64,000 bases of DNA from Aurantiacibacter spongiae (GCF_003815535.1 NZ_RPFZ01000001.1:2294001-2358000); one strand, 5' to 3'; counted from the first letter of the stretch, positions 1-11,006 are shown. Translations and numbers: made by a program. The notes: generated by a model not told the origin, from the letters alone.

Positions 1-254
1 AGCTCGCGCAGCGGTGCATTGTCGATGGCCTTGTCGTGCTGGATGCGCGCCGGGCGGAAATCGGGATTGTCCTGCCCGACCAGCCGCTCGACCGTATCCA
101 TGCGCTCGTCGAGGCGCTTGGCGAGGTTGTAGAGTTCCTCCAGCAACGCCTCGTCGTCGGTCGTGATGCTGGCAGAGGTCTTCCACTTCGTGATGTAGTG
201 GAAGATGATCCAGGGAATGGCGATGAAGCACGCGGCTAACAGGAATTCTTCCAT
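1..254 (-). CDS. pspB: Phage shock protein B (PspB), cut by the left edge
   Basis: The reading frame starts at the ATG at 252-254 and runs off the left edge, so the C-terminus is missing. It begins MEEFLLAACFIAIPWIIFHY, a single N-terminal membrane segment, and continues into a charged helix with residues LAKRLDERMDTVERL, the usual PspB coiled coil. PspB is an inner-membrane partner of PspC that senses envelope stress and releases PspF from PspA. The start lies 3 bases beyond the pspA stop, so both belong to one operon read leftwards from the sigma-54 promoter at 1270-1285. Family assignment is from sequence pattern and context. Confidence 0.88.
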   Translation of the reverse strand, partial: MEEFLLAACFIAIPWIIFHYITKWKTSASITTDDEALLEELYNLAKRLDERMDTVERLVGQDNPDFRPARIQHDKAIDNAPLRE

Positions 255-257
255 CGT

Positions 258-941
258 CTATTCTCCCTTCTCGCCGTCGCCCTTGCCGAGCGCGCGCTTC
301 ATTTCCTCGAGCTCGTCCTCGACCTTGTCGTTGCCTTCCAGCGCCGCGAATTCGTCGGCCAGGGTCTGCCGGTTCGATTCCATCCCCAGGGCATCGGCGC
401 GCCCTTCCGCGTAATCGACGCGGCGTTCGAGCTGGTCGAAGCGGGTCAGCGCCTCGTCCACGCGCTCGTTGGTCATCAGGCTGCGCAGCTTCACGCGATT
501 TTCTGCGCTTTCCAGCCGTGCGGCGATCTGGCTCTGGCGGCTGCGGGCCTCGTGCAGGCGGTGCTGCAGCTTGGCGATGTCCTGTTCGTAGGCGCGCAGC
601 GCGTCGTCGAGCACCTCGATCTCCTGCTTGAGCTGGTCGGCCATGTCGCCGGCCTTGCGCTTCTCGACCAGCGCCGCGCGGGCGAGGTCTTCGCGATCCT
701 TGGACAGGGCCAGCTGCGCCTTCTCGCCCCAGTCGGCCTGGAGCCGGTCGAGCTTCACCGTGTGGCGGTGCATTTCCTTCTGGTCGGCGATCGTGCGCGC
801 GGCACTGGCGCGTACCTCGACCAGCGTTTCCTCCATTTCCATGATGATCATGCGGATCATCTTGGCCGGATCGTCGGCCTGATCGAGCAGTTCGTTGAAA
901 TTGGCCGCGAAGATGTCGCGGGCGCGGTTGAATATTCCCAT
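258..941 (-). CDS. pspA: Phage shock protein A (PspA/Vipp1/IM30 family)
   Basis: A 227-residue protein beginning MGIFNRARDIFAANFNELLD, the conserved amphipathic helix of PspA, followed by a long coiled coil (roughly residues 25-210). PspA binds stressed inner membrane and otherwise inhibits the activator PspF. The start at 941 is chosen because a clear AAGGAG Shine-Dalgarno lies about 9 bases upstream and the motif matches the family N-terminus and length. The frame stays open upstream to an ATG at 1091, so a 50-residue longer form is formally possible. pspB follows after 3 bases. The divergent pspF and sigma-54 promoter support the assignment. Confidence 0.95.
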   Translation of the reverse strand: MGIFNRARDIFAANFNELLDQADDPAKMIRMIIMEMEETLVEVRASAARTIADQKEMHRHTVKLDRLQADWGEKAQLALSKDREDLARAALVEKRKAGDMADQLKQEIEVLDDALRAYEQDIAKLQHRLHEARSRQSQIAARLESAENRVKLRSLMTNERVDEALTRFDQLERRVDYAEGRADALGMESNRQTLADEFAALEGNDKVEDELEEMKRALGKGDGEKGE

Positions 942-1091
942 CAATGGGGCTCCTTGGTTGAACGCGCGGCCGGAAGAGGCGGTCGGGGTGGGGCTGGTGC
1001 GCAGCCGTTCGATCTCGCGATCGATGCGCGCGCCGTCGCTGGCCTTGCCGCCGCCGATCGGCATCAGCGGATTGCGCGGTTCGTTGGTCAT
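942..1091 (-). other. Open in-frame extension upstream of pspA
   Basis: From an ATG at 1091 the frame reads MTNEPRNPLMPIGGGKASDG and continues without a stop into pspA. The ATG overlaps the TGA of the upstream 50-residue ORF as ATGA, the usual geometry of translational coupling. The first part is rich in Gly, Pro and Ser and resembles no PspA domain. A strong internal Shine-Dalgarno before 941 argues that normal PspA starts there. This stretch may therefore be a longer PspA isoform, or only an untranslated spacer that happens to stay open. Confidence 0.4.
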
Positions 1092-1240
1092 GCCAGCTCC
1101 ACCATCTCGACGCCGGCGAGCACCGTCGTGCCGGCCTGATCCGGCTGGATACCGGCAAACACGGCGAAGGTCACCATTGCGGCGATGCTCACCAGGGCGG
1201 CATGGCCCAGCGGAGAGGAGAAGAAGCGGCTGTCGAACAT
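1088..1240 (-). CDS. Small membrane peptide, first gene of the psp operon
   Basis: A 50-residue ORF starting at 1240 (MFDSRFFSSPLGHAALVSIA) with one predicted transmembrane segment at about residues 12-32 and a short acidic tail. An AGGAAAA ribosome site lies 6-12 bases upstream. Its start is about 20 bases from the predicted sigma-54 transcription start, so it would be the first cistron of the psp operon. Its TGA overlaps the next ATG. I do not recognise a family. Position and topology suggest an envelope-stress role, by inference only. Confidence 0.6.
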   Translation of the reverse strand: MFDSRFFSSPLGHAALVSIAAMVTFAVFAGIQPDQAGTTVLAGVEMVELA

Positions 1241-1269
1241 TGTCGGATTTTCCTTTCTGTCCGAAGCGT

Positions 1270-1285
1270 TGCAAACTGCGTGCCA
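1270..1285 (-). promoter_or_regulatory. Sigma-54 (-24/-12) promoter of the psp operon
   Basis: Read on the minus strand this is TGGCACGCAGTTTGCA, an exact match to the RpoN consensus TGGCACG-N4-TTGCA with GG and GC 12 bases apart. It predicts transcription starting near 1258, just before the 50-residue ORF. The neighbouring PspF-type enhancer-binding protein requires exactly this promoter class. Confidence 0.93.
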
Positions 1286-1333
1286 GTTGCGAATATCGGG
1301 AGAAAGACGCGCATTTTCCGCCACTTCCGCGAA

Positions 1334-1355
1334 TGGCAATTGGTTCCAGTTGCCA
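1334..1355. promoter_or_regulatory. Probable PspF upstream activating site
   Basis: A near-perfect 22-bp palindrome with arms TGGCAA and TTGCCA around inner TGG/CCA. Its centre is about 86 bp upstream of the predicted psp start, a normal enhancer distance, and 32-53 bp before the pspF ATG. It could therefore serve both activation of psp and PspF autoregulation. The assignment is by position and symmetry. Confidence 0.65.
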
Positions 1356-1386
1356 AGACTTGGGAAATCTCGCTAATATCCGGGGA

Positions 1387-2418
1387 ATGGAGCGTGAAAC
1401 CCAGTTCATCGGCCAGTCCGGTGCCTTTCTCGATGCGGTCGAGCGGGCCAGCCGTGCGGCGACGCTGTCCAGGCCCGTGCTGGTAATCGGGGAACGCGGG
1501 ACCGGTAAAGAACTGATCGCCGAACGACTTCACCGCCTGTCCAACCGCTGGGGGGAACCGCTCGTCACCATGAATTGCGCGGCGCTCCCCGAAACGCTGA
1601 TCGAGGCGGAACTGTTCGGGCACGAACAGGGCGCGTTCACCGGCGCCACCAGGGCCAGGGAAGGGCGGTTCGAGGAGGCGGACAAGGGCACGCTGTTTCT
1701 CGACGAGCTGGGCACGCTCAGCATGGGGGCGCAGGAACGGCTGCTGCGCGCGGTCGAATACGGCGAGGTTACGCGCATCGGATCCTCGCGCCCGGTGCGG
1801 GTCGATGTCCGCATCGTCGCCGCCACCAACGAGGATCTGCCCGCCCGCGCGCACGACGGCACCTTCCGTCCCGACCTGCTCGACCGGTTGAGCTTCGAGG
1901 TCATCACCCTGCCGCCCCTGCGCGTGCGCGAGGGCGATATCGAGGTGCTGGCCGCGCATTTCGCCCGGCGCATGGCGGCGGAACTGGGATGGGAGGAATG
2001 GCCCGGCTTCGCCGATCACGTGTCCGACGCGCTGGAGAACCATCCGTGGCCCGGCAACGTGCGCGAACTGCGCAACGTGGTGGAGCGCGCCGTCTATCGC
2101 TGGGGCGACTGGTCGCAGCCCATCGCAGAGGTGGTGTTCGACCCGTTCGAATCGCCGTGGACGCCGATCGAGGAGCGCGGCGGCGGCCGCCGGTCCGACG
2201 ACGCCGGTCCAGCGCCGCAATCCGCCCCGTCCGGCCCGCGCTACGACCAGGTGGACGATCTGCGCGCCGCGGTGGACGGTCACGAGCGCGCCATCGTCGA
2301 GCACGCGCTCGGCGCGAACCGCTGGAACCAGCGGCAGACGGCCAAGGCGCTTGGCGTGACCTACGACCAGCTCCGGCACTGCATCAAGAAGCACGGCCTG
2401 ATGGAAGACAAGGACTAG
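1387..2418 (+). CDS. pspF: Phage shock operon transcriptional activator PspF
   Basis: A 343-residue sigma-54-dependent AAA+ activator with no receiver or sensor domain, as in PspF. Visible in order: Walker A GERGTGKE near residue 38, the sigma-54-contact loop GAFTGA near residue 80, Walker B LFLDELG near residue 103, the arginine-finger region, and a C-terminal Fis-type helix-turn-helix (NQRQTAKALGVTYDQLRHCI). It activates psp from a remote site and is normally held inactive by PspA. The gene diverges from pspA. The start MERETQFIGQS matches PspF homologues. A Gly/Ser/Pro linker of about 40 residues separates the AAA+ and DNA-binding parts. Confidence 0.93.
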   Translation: MERETQFIGQSGAFLDAVERASRAATLSRPVLVIGERGTGKELIAERLHRLSNRWGEPLVTMNCAALPETLIEAELFGHEQGAFTGATRAREGRFEEADKGTLFLDELGTLSMGAQERLLRAVEYGEVTRIGSSRPVRVDVRIVAATNEDLPARAHDGTFRPDLLDRLSFEVITLPPLRVREGDIEVLAAHFARRMAAELGWEEWPGFADHVSDALENHPWPGNVRELRNVVERAVYRWGDWSQPIAEVVFDPFESPWTPIEERGGGRRSDDAGPAPQSAPSGPRYDQVDDLRAAVDGHERAIVEHALGANRWNQRQTAKALGVTYDQLRHCIKKHGLMEDKD

Positions 2419-2581
2419 CGCCGAATTTCCCGGCCCTGTGAAAACTCGCGTGTTGCTTTTGCCGGCCGGGCGGCCTACATGGCTCTTCATCCCGACATTG
2501 TCGCAGACGAAGTGGGGCTGGCGCCGGAAGGGGCCGGCACGAACCGCCTTGTCCGCCCTTGTCATCCCTGACGGAGACCCG

Positions 2582-3142
2582 ATGGCCGATATCGCGCGCC
2601 TCGAAGACATGATCGAACCCGAAGCCGAGGCGCTCGGCTTCGAACTCGTGCGTGTGAAGATGACCGGTTCGCAGGGCGAGCGCACCTTGCAGATCATGGC
2701 GGAGGATCCGGAAACCGGCCAGCTCGTCGTCGAGCAATGCGCCGCCCTTTCCCGCCGCGTGTCGGAGAAGCTGGACGCGCTGGAGGCCGAAGGCACCGTG
2801 CTGGTCGAGGGCGCCTACAATCTCGAGGTCAGCAGCCCCGGCATCGATCGTCCGCTCACCCGGGCGAAGGACTACGCCGACTGGGCCGGCCATGAGGCCA
2901 GGCTGTCGCTGTCCGAGAAGGTCCACGGCCACCGCACGCTGACGGGACAGCTGGCGGGGATCGAGGGCGATACCGTCACGATAGAGGATAACCGCGCCGG
3001 CACGATTGCCGTGCCGCTGGGGGCAATTCATTCCGGCCAGCTGATCCTGACCGACAAGCTGATCGCCGCCACCCGCCCGCTGGACATCTCCGGTGTGGAA
3101 GACATCGAAGAGACATCTGAGGAAGAAGAGGCACAAGACTGA
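2582..3142 (+). CDS. rimP: Ribosome maturation factor RimP
   Basis: A 186-residue protein with the RimP N-domain (LGFELVRVKMTGSQGERTLQ), the conserved LEVSSPGIDRPLTR motif near residue 83, and an SH3-like C-domain ending in an acidic tail. RimP assists 30S subunit assembly. The start MADIARLEDMIEPEAEALGF at 2582 matches family N-termini, although the frame is open upstream. The stop overlaps the nusA start by one base (TGATG), the classical rimP-nusA order. Confidence 0.96.
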   Translation: MADIARLEDMIEPEAEALGFELVRVKMTGSQGERTLQIMAEDPETGQLVVEQCAALSRRVSEKLDALEAEGTVLVEGAYNLEVSSPGIDRPLTRAKDYADWAGHEARLSLSEKVHGHRTLTGQLAGIEGDTVTIEDNRAGTIAVPLGAIHSGQLILTDKLIAATRPLDISGVEDIEETSEEEEAQD

Positions 3143-4815
3143 TGGCCAGTCCCATTTCCGCCAACAAGGCAGAGCTGCTCGCGATCGCCAACGCCGTCGC
3201 GTCGGAGAAGATGATCGACAAGGACATCGTCGTCGAGGCGATGGAAGAGGCGATCCAGAAGGCCGCGCGCGCGCGTTTCGGGCAGGAGAACGACATCCGC
3301 GCCAAGCTCGATCCGCAGACCGGCGACCTGCGCCTGTGGCGCGTGGTCGAGGTGGTCGAGGAGGTCGAGGACTACTTCAAGCAGGTCGACGTGGCCCAGG
3401 CGCAGAAGCTGGAAGAGGGCGCCAAGGTCGGCGACTTCATCGTCGATCCGCTGCCCGCGATGGACGATCTCGGCCGCATCGACGCGCAGAGCGCCAAGCA
3501 GGTCATCTTCCAGAAGGTCCGCGATGCGGAGCGCGAGCGCCAGTTCGAGGAATTCAAGGACCGCGCCGGAGAGATCATCACCGGCGTCATCAAGTCGGTC
3601 GAGTTCGGCCACGTCATCGTCAATCTCGGCCGGGCCGAGGGCGTCATCCGCCGCGACCAGCAGATCCCGCGCGAGGCTGCCCGCGTGGGCGAGCGGGTGC
3701 GCGCGCTCATCAGCAAGGTCGAGCGCAACAATCGCGGCCCGCAGATCTTCCTGAGCCGCGCCGCGCCCGATTTCATGCGCAAGCTGTTCGCGCAGGAAGT
3801 GCCCGAGATCTACGACGGCATCATCGAGATCAAGGCCGCGGCCCGCGATCCGGGCAGCCGGGCCAAGATCGGCGTCATCAGCCACGATTCCTCCATCGAT
3901 CCGGTCGGCGCCTGCGTCGGCATGAAGGGCAGCCGCGTGCAGGCGGTGGTGCAGGAATTGCAGGGCGAGAAGATCGACATCATCCCGTGGTCGGAAGATA
4001 CCGCCACCTTCGTCGTCAACGCTCTCCAGCCCGCCACCGTCAGCCGCGTGGTGCTGGACGAGGAGGAAAGCCGCATCGAGGTGGTCGTGCCCGACGATCA
4101 GCTTTCGCTCGCCATCGGCCGGCGCGGCCAGAACGTGCGCCTCGCCAGCCAGCTGACCGACAGCCAGATCGACATCATGACCGAGGAGGAAGCCTCGGAG
4201 AAGCGCAGCAAGGAATTCGCCGAGCGTTCCAACATGTTCGAGGAGGAACTGGACGTCGACGAGACGCTGTCGCAGCTGCTGGTGGCCGAAGGCTTCGTGG
4301 AGCTGGAGGAGGTCGCCTATGTCGAGCTGGACGAGCTCGCCGCGATCGAGGGTTTCGACGAGGAACTGGCCGAGGAACTGCAGAGCCGCGCCAAGGAAGC
4401 GCTCGAACGCCAGGAGGCCGCGCACCGCGAGGCGCGCCGCGAGCTGGGCGTGGAGGACGACCTTGCCGACCTGCCGCACCTGACCGAGGAAATGCTGGTC
4501 GTGCTCGGTAGGGCGGGGATCAAGGATCTCGACGATCTGGCCGATCTCGCCACCGACGAACTGATCGCCAGGAAGCGCGAGGCGCCGCGCCGCCGCCAGC
4601 CGCCCGCCGGCGCCGACGGCCCGCCCGTCCGGCGTCCGCAGCGCGAGCAGGACAAGGGCGGCGTGCTGGGCGCGTTCGGGCTGACCGAGGAACAGGGCAA
4701 CGAGATCATCATGGCCGCCCGCGCACACTGGTTCGAGGACGAGGAAGAGGCCGCTGAGGCGACCGTAGCCGCGCCCGCAGCAGAGGAGGCCGCCGATGCG
4801 GAATCCTCGCAATGA
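3142..4815 (+). CDS. nusA: Transcription termination/antitermination factor NusA
   Basis: A 557-residue NusA. In order: an N-terminal RNA-polymerase-binding domain (residues 1-130), an S1 domain (EIITGVIKSVEFGHVIVNLG, about 145-200), two KH domains (CVGMKGSRVQAV and LAIGRRGQNVRLASQL, about 230-350), and acidic C-terminal repeats containing helix-hairpin-helix-like segments. NusA modulates pausing, termination and rRNA antitermination. It overlaps rimP by one base and the following ylxR by 20 bases, so the block is likely one transcript. Confidence 0.97.
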   Translation: MASPISANKAELLAIANAVASEKMIDKDIVVEAMEEAIQKAARARFGQENDIRAKLDPQTGDLRLWRVVEVVEEVEDYFKQVDVAQAQKLEEGAKVGDFIVDPLPAMDDLGRIDAQSAKQVIFQKVRDAERERQFEEFKDRAGEIITGVIKSVEFGHVIVNLGRAEGVIRRDQQIPREAARVGERVRALISKVERNNRGPQIFLSRAAPDFMRKLFAQEVPEIYDGIIEIKAAARDPGSRAKIGVISHDSSIDPVGACVGMKGSRVQAVVQELQGEKIDIIPWSEDTATFVVNALQPATVSRVVLDEEESRIEVVVPDDQLSLAIGRRGQNVRLASQLTDSQIDIMTEEEASEKRSKEFAERSNMFEEELDVDETLSQLLVAEGFVELEEVAYVELDELAAIEGFDEELAEELQSRAKEALERQEAAHREARRELGVEDDLADLPHLTEEMLVVLGRAGIKDLDDLADLATDELIARKREAPRRRQPPAGADGPPVRRPQREQDKGGVLGAFGLTEEQGNEIIMAARAHWFEDEEEAAEATVAAPAAEEAADAESSQ

Positions 4816-5530
4816 TCCGCTAGGTTCTCCCGCACCACAGGACGCCAGCGCCCGCCCCGGCCAGGATGACGGGGGCGGGAGCGAACGGCGCTGCGTGCTG
4901 ACCGGCAGCCATGCCGCGCGCGACGCGCTGATCCGGCTGGCCGGCTCCCCGCCCGACGCGGACGGCGCTGTCCATATCCTGCCCGATGCCCACGCCAGGG
5001 CGCCGGGGCGGGGCGCATGGATCGGGGTCGATCGCCCGGCGCTGGAAAGGGCGATGGCGGACGGCCGGCTGCGGGGCGCGCTGGCGCGCGCGTTCCGGAC
5101 CGGCAGGCTGGCCATTCCCGACGACCTGCCCGCGCGGATCGAAGCCGCGCTGACCCGCGCATTTTTGGATCGGCTGGGACTCGAAATGCGCACCGGGCGT
5201 CTTATCTTGGGCTCCGACCGGATTGCGAAAGAGGCCCGCATGGGCAAGGTTGCCGCGCTCTACCATGCCGCCGATGCGAGCGAGGACGGGGCGCGCAAGC
5301 TGGATCAGGCCTGGCGCATGGGCAGCGACGCGGAAGGCAGCGGATTGCGCGGAACGCGGCTGCCACTGGACCGGGACGCCCTGTCTGTGGCATTGGGCCG
5401 CGACAATGTCGTCCATCTGGCGCTTGCCGACACCAGATCGGCGCAGCGGGTCGAGATACCGCTGGGGCGTCTGCAGACCTTTCTGGCGGCCGGACCCCCG
5501 GCCGATACGAGCGAAGACCGGGTGGCGTAA
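4796..5530 (+). CDS. RNA-binding YlxR/DUF448 protein with L7Ae-like C-domain
   Basis: A 244-residue protein. The N-half has the YlxR signature (RRCVLTGSHAARDALIRLA, and a GRGAW segment near residue 70). The C-half (LILGSDRIAKEARMGKVAAL) has the pattern of an L7Ae/Gadd45-type RNA-binding domain, a fusion common in alphaproteobacteria. It lies between nusA and infB, the usual place, and starts inside the 3' end of nusA. The role is probably RNA binding during ribosome assembly or transcription. The usual RG[AT]C-type YlxR cysteine motif appears reduced to one visible cysteine. Confidence 0.85.
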   Translation: MRNPRNDPLGSPAPQDASARPGQDDGGGSERRCVLTGSHAARDALIRLAGSPPDADGAVHILPDAHARAPGRGAWIGVDRPALERAMADGRLRGALARAFRTGRLAIPDDLPARIEAALTRAFLDRLGLEMRTGRLILGSDRIAKEARMGKVAALYHAADASEDGARKLDQAWRMGSDAEGSGLRGTRLPLDRDALSVALGRDNVVHLALADTRSAQRVEIPLGRLQTFLAAGPPADTSEDRVA

Positions 5531-5588
5531 GGGCCGCGACCCGGCTGCTTTCGCGACGAAGTGAAATTTGAAGGACCGAACGAAGCGT

Positions 5589-8156
<2,568 letters not shown>

Positions 8157-8162
8157 CGAGCG

Positions 8163-8188
8163 CGCCCCTTCCGCCTGCGGGAGGGGCG
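8163..8188 (+). terminator. GC-rich stem-loop after infB
   Basis: CGCCCCTTCCGC and GCGGGAGGGGCG form a 12-bp stem with one G-T wobble, 7 bases after the infB stop. There is no T-run, so it may be a transcript-stabilising or attenuating hairpin rather than a full terminator. Confidence 0.45.
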
Positions 8189-8194
8189 TGAGGC

Positions 8195-8635
8195 GTGGCC
8201 GGACAGCACCTCTCGCCATCCTGGCCCAGCGCGCGGACGATGGGCGCGCAGTTCGTCTCCCACGACGAGGCGAGCGGGACGGTGGAAATGGCCTTCACCC
8301 CGCCAGACGGCTTCGCCAACATGCGCGGCAGCGTGCAGGGCGGGCTGCTGGCCGGTCCGATGGACGAGGCGATGGGCGCCGCCGTCTACCTCGCCACCGG
8401 GGGCAAGCTGCAACTGACCCTCGACATCAATCTCTCGCTCCTGCGGCCCGTCGCGATGGAACGGTTCACGGTGAAGGCGCGCGCGGTCCGGTCGGGGCGC
8501 AAGGTGACGTTCGTGGAAGCCGAACTGTTCGATCACGAGGGCAAGCTGTCCGCCCGCGCGACCGCGACCACGCTGGTGACGGGGTGGCCGGGCGAGAGCC
8601 AGGGTGGAGCCGGGGACAAGGGGCGGGGCGCATGA
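8195..8635 (+). CDS. PaaI-family hotdog-fold thioesterase
   Basis: A 146-residue protein with the hotdog thioesterase pattern: GFANMRGSVQGGLLAGPMDEAMG near residue 45-67 corresponds to the HGG-type active-site region, and LTLDINLSLLRPV to the following strand. It probably hydrolyses an acyl-CoA, substrate unknown. The start is GTG at 8195. The stop overlaps the next gene as ATGA, so the two are probably co-translated. The usual catalytic histidine of HGG is replaced by Gln (QGG), which is seen in some PaaI relatives but leaves activity uncertain. Confidence 0.75.
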   Translation: MAGQHLSPSWPSARTMGAQFVSHDEASGTVEMAFTPPDGFANMRGSVQGGLLAGPMDEAMGAAVYLATGGKLQLTLDINLSLLRPVAMERFTVKARAVRSGRKVTFVEAELFDHEGKLSARATATTLVTGWPGESQGGAGDKGRGA

Positions 8636-9171
8636 CCCGCCGCGTCGCCCTGCTCGGGTCCATCAATGTCGGCGGCAACCGCGTCGCGATGGCCGATCTG
8701 AAGGCCGCCTTCGCCGCTGACGGCTTCGCCGGCATCGCCACCGTCGCGGCAAGCGGCAACGTCGTGTTCGAGGCGGGGGAGGAGCCGGACGCCGCCCTCG
8801 CGAGCCGGATCGCCGATCTGGTGAAGGACAACACCGGCATCGACACCTTCGCCGCCGTCCGCACGCGCGAGGAGCTGGCCCGCGCCCTATCGGACAGTCC
8901 CTTCGCCGCCGGCGGGGCGGACAACATGGTGCATGTCATGTTCCTCGAAGCCCAGCCCGACGCCGCCGCTTTCGCAAGGCTGGCGGCCGACCACGCCGGC
9001 CGCGGCCCGGAAAGGCTCGCCCCCGGCGACCGCGCGCTGCATATGGACTACGTGGATGGCGTCGCCGGTTCGAAACTCACCAGGGATTTCATCGAGCGCC
9101 GCCTCGGCTGCCGGGGCACGGCGCGCAACGTCCGCTCGATCCGCCGCATCATGGAGGCCATGGAACGCTGA
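8632..9171 (+). CDS. DUF1697 family protein
   Basis: A 179-residue protein starting [20 protein letters not shown], the characteristic DUF1697 opening (hALLRGINVGG pattern), followed by [13 protein letters not shown] and the C-terminal [14 protein letters not shown] and TARNVRSI segments. Its function is unknown in the family. It overlaps the thioesterase by 4 bases and rbfA by one base, so it sits inside the translation-gene transcript without an obvious link to it. Confidence 0.85.
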   Translation: MTRRVALLGSINVGGNRVAMADLKAAFAADGFAGIATVAASGNVVFEAGEEPDAALASRIADLVKDNTGIDTFAAVRTREELARALSDSPFAAGGADNMVHVMFLEAQPDAAAFARLAADHAGRGPERLAPGDRALHMDYVDGVAGSKLTRDFIERRLGCRGTARNVRSIRRIMEAMER

Positions 9172-9563
9172 TGCCCCGCCATTCGCAGCCCGAAGACCAG
9201 TCCGTCCGCCTGCTGAAGGTGGGGGAGCGCGTGCGCCATATCCTCTCCGAACTGCTTGCGCGCGGGGAGGCGCATGACGAGGTGCTGCGCGCGCATACCA
9301 TCGCCGTGACCGAGGTGCGCATGTCGCCCGACCTCAGGAACGCCAAAGTCTACGTCAAACCGCTGCTGGGCGAGGACGAGGGGCCGGTGCTGAAGGCGCT
9401 CAGGACCAACACCGCCTTCTTCCAGCGCGAGGTCGCCCAGCGCCTGGGCCTGAAATACGCGCCGAAACTGCAATTCCGCGCCGACGAGAGCTTCGACGAG
9501 GCGAGCCGGATCGAGCAATTGCTGGACGATCCGAAGGTGCGGCGCGATCTCGACGGGGAATAA
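9171..9563 (+). CDS. rbfA: Ribosome-binding factor A
   Basis: A 130-residue RbfA with the KH-like core: [37 protein letters not shown] near residues 45-63, and [20 protein letters not shown] near residue 92. RbfA binds helix 1 of 16S rRNA during 30S maturation and cold adaptation. It starts on the last base of the preceding stop codon. Position downstream of infB is conserved in bacteria. Confidence 0.95.
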   Translation: MPRHSQPEDQSVRLLKVGERVRHILSELLARGEAHDEVLRAHTIAVTEVRMSPDLRNAKVYVKPLLGEDEGPVLKALRTNTAFFQREVAQRLGLKYAPKLQFRADESFDEASRIEQLLDDPKVRRDLDGE

Positions 9564-9614
9564 CCGCCGCCCGTGAAATTGCCGCCGCGACGAATGCGGC
9601 TAGGGTGGGGGCCG

Positions 9615-10196
9615 ATGGCCAAGCTCTATTTCTACTATGCCAGCATGAATGCGGGCAAATCGACCACGCTGCTGCAGGCCGATTTCAACTACCGCGAGCG
9701 CGGCATGGCAACGATGCTGTGGACCGCCGCCATCGACACGCGCGCCGAAGCGCCCATCGCCAGCCGCATCGGGCTTGAGGCGGAGGCCAACCGCTACACG
9801 CCGGGTACGAACCTGTGGCGGCAGGTGATGGATCGTCACGGCGCGCAGTCGCTCGCCTGCGTGCTGGTGGACGAGGCGCAGTTCCTCACCGCCACGCAGG
9901 TCTGGCAATGCGCGCGGCTGGCGGACGAGGCCGACATTCCCGTGCTGTGCTACGGCCTCAGGACCGATTTTCGCGGCGACCTCTTCCCCGGCTCCGCCGT
10001 CCTGCTGGGCATCGCGGACGCACTGATCGAGCTGAAGGCGGTATGCCACTGCGGGCGCAAGGCCACGATGAACCTGCGCGTCGACGCCAGCGGCAAGGCG
10101 GTCGGCGAAGGCGCCCAGACCGAGATCGGCGGCAACGAACGCTACGTCGCGCTATGCCGCCGCCATTTCAGCGAGGCGCTGGGGATGTGGGGGTGA
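9615..10196 (+). CDS. tdk: Thymidine kinase
   Basis: A 193-residue type II thymidine kinase. It has a P-loop (YASMNAGKSTTL, residues 8-19), the DEAQF motif near residue 84, the lasso region, and zinc-binding cysteines in CHCGRKATMN and LCRRHF at the C-terminus. It phosphorylates thymidine for salvage dTTP synthesis in the cytoplasm. It starts at 9615, preceded by GTGGGGG. Length and motifs are full. Confidence 0.95.
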   Translation: MAKLYFYYASMNAGKSTTLLQADFNYRERGMATMLWTAAIDTRAEAPIASRIGLEAEANRYTPGTNLWRQVMDRHGAQSLACVLVDEAQFLTATQVWQCARLADEADIPVLCYGLRTDFRGDLFPGSAVLLGIADALIELKAVCHCGRKATMNLRVDASGKAVGEGAQTEIGGNERYVALCRRHFSEALGMWG

Positions 10197-10231
10197 TGGG
10201 TGAAGGCGACCTTCTGCCTCTCCCCGACCCG

Positions 10232-10254
10232 CTCATCCTGAACTTGTCGAAGGA
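10232..10254. repeat. Short intergenic palindromic-type repeat (CTGAACTTGTCGAAGG)
   Basis: The string CTGAACTTGTCGAAGGA in the 168-bp gap after tdk matches a short repeat that I know to be scattered between genes in many alphaproteobacterial, especially sphingomonad, genomes. Only one copy is in this window, so the repeat nature rests on prior knowledge. Nothing else is apparent in this gap. Confidence 0.4.
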
Positions 10255-10364
10255 TTGCCCTTGTTTACGGCAGTCGCATTTCGGCGAGAGGCTCGGAATG
10301 CGGAGATGATTTGCTGGGACAGAGGGCTGGATACCTGACGTTCCGCTGACGACCCTAATTGCGG

Positions 10365-11006
10365 TCATGCGCCAGCGGTTTGTCCGCGCCCAAAAGCCGC
10401 AGCCTCCAGACGCTCGATAAGTCTAAAACCGACATATTCGTTTTTTTTGAAGAGAGGACGAAAATCCCGAGCCCATTTTGGGCGCGAACCAGAAGCTAGT
10501 TCTGAGCGGTAATAGACATTCCAGTAGCTCGTCACGCGGCGCTTCGTCGTCTGCCAATAGCCTGAATTCTGAGCTATATAACTCCCCAGCGTTTGAGCAT
10601 TCTCGGGCGTTAATGCTGCCGCGATGTCATCGAGAATTTGGACGATATACTCTCCAATGAGAGCGACTATGAAGGGTGCGCCCCAAGGTTCTAAGTCATT
10701 GAGTAGGTCACGGGCAGCGCGCTGGCGCTGGAACCCATCGTTACTGCGGGTTTGCAAAGCCCGCGCAAATCTCCACGCGTCGTTTGTTCGATCTAGTGGT
10801 GGAAGTTCGGAGGCGAAGTGCAAGCGCGCGGGGATTAAGACAGATTGGTCCTCAACCCTCACTGCAAACCGTTCCGTCCATTGACGTGCAGTAAGAAGAT
10901 GTGCTGCTGCCTCACTGCCTCGGACGGAATTGGGACGGTGTCTCGATGGAAATGCCTCAGCGAGAAGCGGTCCATCGATTTGAGTCAGCATCTCTCGTTC
11001 AGTCAC
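10365..11006 (-). CDS. Hypothetical protein
   Basis: A 213-residue ORF starting with GTG at 11006 (MTEREMLTQIDGPLLAEAF), or ATG at 10991. No family is recognised. It is predicted soluble and mostly helical, with a central segment FIVALIGEYIVQILDDIAAAL and a basic C-terminal part (WARDFRPLFKKNEYVGFRLI). Its base composition is clearly lower in GC than its neighbours, and it sits alone between tdk and an oppositely organised gene, suggesting horizontal gain. A lone, intact cargo gene is the most that can be said. Confidence 0.6.
   Translation of the reverse strand: MTEREMLTQIDGPLLAEAFPSRHRPNSVRGSEAAAHLLTARQWTERFAVRVEDQSVLIPARLHFASELPPLDRTNDAWRFARALQTRSNDGFQRQRAARDLLNDLEPWGAPFIVALIGEYIVQILDDIAAALTPENAQTLGSYIAQNSGYWQTTKRRVTSYWNVYYRSELASGSRPKWARDFRPLFKKNEYVGFRLIERLEAAAFGRGQTAGA

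Noticed and set aside
1334-1355. Second sigma-54 promoter at the TGGCAA palindrome
   Set aside because: The GG and GC elements are 10 or 17 bases apart, not 12, so it fits an activator site rather than a promoter.
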